Shown: positions 60,701 to 64,000 of the stretch, piece by piece | Numbering within the stretch: position 1 is the first letter of the stretch | Layout of the letters: the number at the start of each line of letters is the position of its first letter | Source of the DNA: Apostichopus japonicus | Lineage: Eukaryota > Echinodermata > Holothuroidea > Aspidochirotida > Stichopodidae | Length of the DNA stretch: 64,000 nucleotides | Assembly: GCF_037975245.1 (NCBI RefSeq) | Contig: NC_092578.1 | Span: forward strand, 19,603,821-19,667,820 | Direction of reading: 5' to 3' | The notes under the pieces: model-generated | What the model saw: only the letters and a program-made list of their open reading frames with translations | Told to the model about the DNA's origin: nothing | Database searches by the model: none | Program-made: the position numbers and the translations under genes

Positions 60701-62976
60701 GACTCATATGACTGGAATGAGCCAACTACATCTCAAATCACATCACAGAAGCCAATTGATCTTGAACCTCTAATTAAGAATATAGCCTAATTGGAATTAC
60801 ATCTAACGAACCGGCCACTGTTATAGACAATACCAAGATTAAAATACACTTTCACTTTGTGTTACAAAATATGGCCAAAGTAAAGAAGTTTCACTTTCTG
60901 ATTGCACTTTTATTATTTAACTACAGATAAGACAAAATAGCGACCACCTCAATTCTCAAAACATGATCTTTCCAAATTAAATTCCTCAGATGTGAAAATG
61001 AAACAAAATATCTGTAATTATAAGGCATGACACTTTCACTAATAAACTGTCTAGTGTTAGGTTAATTCCCATTAATGCATTAGATCACAGACATCTGTAC
61101 TAGCTAGCTACAGTAGGATACTTCAGAAACAATCATGGTCAAATAACTTGTTACTGTTTTTATTGCCAGGGTTTGTACTGTCTGATTACAAAGTAAGAGC
61201 AAACATAGAGTAACCTTGCCAACTTCAAATTTGAGGCACATTATGTACCTTCCATACTCCATTCCAACCCTATCTGCTTCAATTACTGAGTAAATGATAA
61301 GTTAATACAGAATTTGACTCTACTTATATCAAAATAAAACATTAAAAAAAAAGTGCCAGAAATCTTCTCTACAGCTGTATTCCGATTTTCATGATATTCA
61401 TCAGCTTAAAATATGTTGATTTTTGAACATGCTAACTGAATGATGACATCCCCCTGCAGCTGTGCATGGTCTATATGTTAATGGTTATTTATTGTTTTAT
61501 AAATTCTAATAACTCCACCAAAACATGCTCTGTTATCACCAAATAAACAACAGGTCATGATCGGATGTAAGGTAGTCAACAGTAACATGATTAAAGCACT
61601 GTTATAGCTATTAAAGACCATGAGAGTGATATGTTTTTACATAGAGTCTGACAATTTAGGAACTGAAATCCAAATGTAGTTTAGTTTCTTTAACCTCGGA
61701 ACATTAATTAGTTTAAATCATCATTCCTCAAGTGCGATACAAACACAACCTGGACTACAAAGGTAAAATTTATGGTTGAAAGTTTTAGCAGTTGAAAAAC
61801 AAGTTTCAGTTCATTGCATTCTTCATTCTTTTTGATGCCACTTTAATAACTGTTAAATTGTTTCTCTATAGGTGACCCTGAATATGTCTCAACTATATAT
61901 CACTGAACCAGCTTTATTCCAGTTGATCATTTCCAGTGACCTGTCTAGCAACTCAATCATCAGAGTTTTACTTACAAACTCTTCAAGTCTGATCCAAACA
62001 AGGCCATTAGCAGCTCCCCTTTACTTTGACCCTTCAGTAACAGCTTCCCTGCAGCTTCTTAAAATAGATCAATTCTCTCCAGAGGTCCTTTCTGGAGCAC
62101 TTTCTTTAACTCTTGGTTCTGGAGAATGTGAGTCTGCAACTCTTAGTTGTTTACATCTTGTTGGAGAAGCTGTTGCATGGATGGAAGACAGTAGCTGTTC
62201 TGGAAATCTGGGCGATGCCATCTATGTGGATCTCTATCTACCCGTTGAAATATGTCAATGTAAGCAACAAGAACAAACATTTAACTTCATACTTGTCAAA
62301 ATAAAAAGTCTTTAGAAGTATATTCCCATCTTCAAGTCACACATGCACCTGATAATTCTCCATTTTTCAGGGGGTTATGAAAACTTATGAAGGAAATATC
62401 AGAAAGGCATCTGACTTAGTTACTTTCAGTTTGGGAATTAGAAATTGTGACGGTCAAAAACGAAACAGAGATAAAAAAAAAAGGAAAGAACAAAGGCAGC
62501 ATAACAACAGATGTTGGTATCTTTTTAACAAATCAATCTTTGAATTAAAGTGTACATACCGTACTATATGGATGCAGTTACAAAGCGTTTTACCAAAGAG
62601 AAAGAATAAAAACAGCTATAACTGTTGGTATGTTTTTATCGTTTCATAGGCCAGTGTACTGTGAAGAATTTGCTGAGAGGAGCATTATATTGAACACATT
62701 AACCATGATAGTTTACTCATTTGTTGCAGTTACTAAATACAACTAGCAGATATCAACTGCTTAATTTATTGTGAACAATATAAAAGAAATAACTAAAAAC
62801 TCTTGATACATCCTTATAAACGATGTGTTTATTGTTCTCAGCTGCAGTGCTACCAGAATGTTCTGCAGGTGAATCTCCTTGCAGATCAGGGATTTGTGTT
62901 CCAAACACTGTTTTTTGTGATGGATACGATGATTGTGGAGATTTAAGTGATGAGGTTGACGTGACTTGCCAGCCAG
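48705..62976 (+). CDS. LDL-receptor class A protein, secreted or type I membrane, 5' part of gene
   Basis: Coding exons 48705-48816, 52478-52606, 59789-59952, 61872-62259 and 62842-62976. GT and AG sites are present and phases agree at every junction (1, 1, 0, 1, and 1 at the edge). About 308 residues: a hydrophobic signal peptide (about 1-21), a Thr/Pro-rich linker, and a first LDL-receptor class A module with six Cys and the calcium-type ending [17 protein letters not shown] domain of about 180 residues that I do not recognise follows. It is beta-strand-like with several NxS/NxT sites and Cys pairs and may be a very diverged CUB. Then comes a second class A module ending [13 protein letters not shown]. 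The gene continues beyond the window, so a membrane anchor cannot be judged. Class A modules bind ligands in a calcium-dependent way outside the cell. Extra exons inside the long introns cannot be excluded. Confidence 0.75.
50823..51627. repeat. Cluster of GTCACACACGTGACC motifs
   Basis: Copies start at 50823, 50989, 51007 (inverted), 51045, 51067, 51212, 51234, 51431 and 51613, with small changes. Each contains an inner CACGTG or a one-base variant. A partial GTCACACAC lies at about 52317. Confidence 0.9.
51798..51846. repeat. Hairpin of three GGTAACGGAAGGACA motifs
   Basis: Two inverted copies (51798-51811 and 51812-51826) are followed after five bases by a direct copy (51832-51846), giving a 15-bp stem with one mismatch. 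Other copies: 49892, 50072, 50270, 50284 and 51998. Confidence 0.9.
55818..56290. repeat. Direct repeat, two copies of about 215 bp
   Basis: GAGGAACTATGCCATCAGGA at 55818 recurs at 56070. Both run through GGCAGTCGACCA, GGTTTTGAAG, TTATTCTGGCTGGAGTTCCT and GATAAAATGGAAATATATCC. A few small insertions or deletions separate them. Confidence 0.92.
58829..58932 (+). repeat. Dispersed repeat copy 2 (GCAGAGCGCCACCAC type)
   Basis: AGAGCGCCACCACAGGTTGG...CGTAGCGTACAGAAATT followed by CGCCGGAAATGACCC matches the block at 12831-12945, with the same order and spacing of words. Confidence 0.6.
59362..59525 (-). repeat. Fragment related to the 63116-63500 element, inverted
   Basis: TTTTCGGGCACCTACTGAAAG, ATTGCAATGTGTTTTTCAAT, TGTAACAACTTCCCC and CGGCAAATGATTGTATG are the reverse complements of blocks at 63240-63405 and occur in matching order. 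Confidence 0.8.
60062..61871. other. Intron of the LDL-receptor A gene, nothing recognised
   Basis: AT-rich sequence without clear repeats, exons or RNA genes. Confidence 0.5.
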
Positions 62977-63115
62977 GTGGGTACTGATGATTAGTATCTT
63001 CAAAATTAAAACAATAAACCTGCTCACCATGCTTGAAGATAAGTTTAACATACTTTATGTAAATTATTATACTCAATATTAACACCTTTTTCTCTCAATT
63101 TTCAATACTGTCAAT

Positions 63116-63500
63116 CATAGGCGTAGGCGCCCAATTTGATGGGGGGGGGGGGGCTGTAAAGGCTTGCCCGAAAAATATAACCAACATTTTTCGTGCGTCA
63201 ACATGCTAATGTGCATATAGGCATGGATCGGTTATTGCATTGCATGCCAAGAACATACAATCATTTGCCGTGTTATTACCTTTCCATATTGGTTAGAATT
63301 ATTGGGGAAGTCGTTACAATAATAATGATGATAATAATATAAGTTTAACCATTGTAAAACACATTGCAAATTATTCTTCTTTCAGTAGGTGCCCGAAAAA
63401 TTCCCATCATATTGCCCGAATTTTCACAAAAAAATTTTGGTTGGGGGACTGCAGCCCCCCAGCCCCCCCCCCCCCCCCCCCCCCGCCTCCTACGCCTATG
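63116..63500 (+). mobile_element. Short DNA element with inverted ends and long G/C runs
   Basis: The left end CATAGGCGTAGG (63116-63127) is mirrored by CCTACGCCTATG (63489-63500). A 14-base G run lies just inside the left end and a C run of over 20 bases inside the right, so the ends can pair further. It contains TGCCCGAAAAATATAACC near the left and AATTCCCATCATATTGCCCG near the right. No target duplication was found. It lies downstream of the last visible exon, presumably in an intron. Confidence 0.65.
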
Positions 63501-64000
63501 CTACCAAGCTGGATAATCTTCAAGGGTTATGCCTATAAGGTCAGTATGCTAGTACCAGTGTGTAATGGATATAAATAAGAATCGTCACTATGGGTCGATC
63601 TCAGTCTGTGTACTGACATTATAAATAAGTACAAAAGAATCGCAGAGTTGTCAGTATTGCTGTGGCATAGCCAACCAAATTACCGACTGAATCGATCGGA
63701 TAAGAAAAAAACCAGCTCCAACCAAAAACCAACTCAAGGTCTGTAGAACCCATTTATTCCCACCACTGCCTGAATTAATCTTTGAAAGTCTATGAAATTC
63801 AAGGAGCAGAACTTGATGGTACCAATATATCACCATGGAAATGCAAAGATTAAGATTCTCAAACATTATAAACATAGATAGATTACAAAACTATACATAA
63901 AATGATTCAGACTGAGTGTTTTCATTGTCTGACTTTTATTTAAACATTTCAGAAGATATCCATAACTTTGTGTCACTATATATATTTTAAATAATTAAAT
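63501..64000. other. Presumed intron to window end, nothing recognised
   Basis: AT-rich sequence with no further LDL-receptor A exon or known repeat visible before the edge. Confidence 0.4.

Overview
This window is animal nuclear DNA, not prokaryotic. It is AT-rich, its genes are broken into many short exons with GT-AG introns, and it is full of microsatellites, minisatellites and dispersed repeats. The gene set (chondroitin polymerizing factor, cytosolic sulfotransferases, peroxisomal carnitine acyltransferase, an LDL-receptor class A protein) and the style of the repeats suggest a marine invertebrate deuterostome. An echinoderm such as a sea cucumber is my best guess, held with low confidence. 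Exons were joined by reading splice sites and checking that reading-frame phases agree across every junction.

Layout: (1) 2-3263, + strand, the 3' part of a CHPF-type gene (three exons; the 5' part lies outside the window). (2) 6741-12125 and 14535-20625, - strand, two tandem cytosolic sulfotransferase genes, called SULT-A and SULT-B here. Each has seven coding exons and encodes 313 residues, and each is complete. (3) 23062-38705, - strand, a complete 618-residue peroxisomal carnitine O-octanoyltransferase-like gene with 15 coding exons. One intron holds a 5.5-kb array of about 72 copies of a 77-bp repeat, and another is mostly a 19-bp minisatellite. (4) 38.7-48.7 kb, no confident host exon, with transposon remains: a tRNA-derived SINE, a LINE 3' end and a 1.77-kb Harbinger-like element. 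(5) 48705-62976, + strand, the 5' part of a secreted or membrane protein gene with a signal peptide, two LDL-receptor class A modules and an unrecognised domain between them. It continues past the window.

The genes are not an operon and there is no sign that they share one pathway. The sulfotransferase pair is a local duplication that has since diverged: SULT-B has Gln where the family has its catalytic His, and SULT-A has an altered PAPS-loop residue.

Most interesting points: a hammerhead-ribozyme core fused to a tRNA-like promoter, just downstream of SULT-B on the same strand; the His-to-Gln change in SULT-B; a 2.5-kb element carrying two separate families of repeated 15-bp motifs; and the large 77-bp array inside the carnitine acyltransferase gene. 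No wholly new biochemical system is evident.
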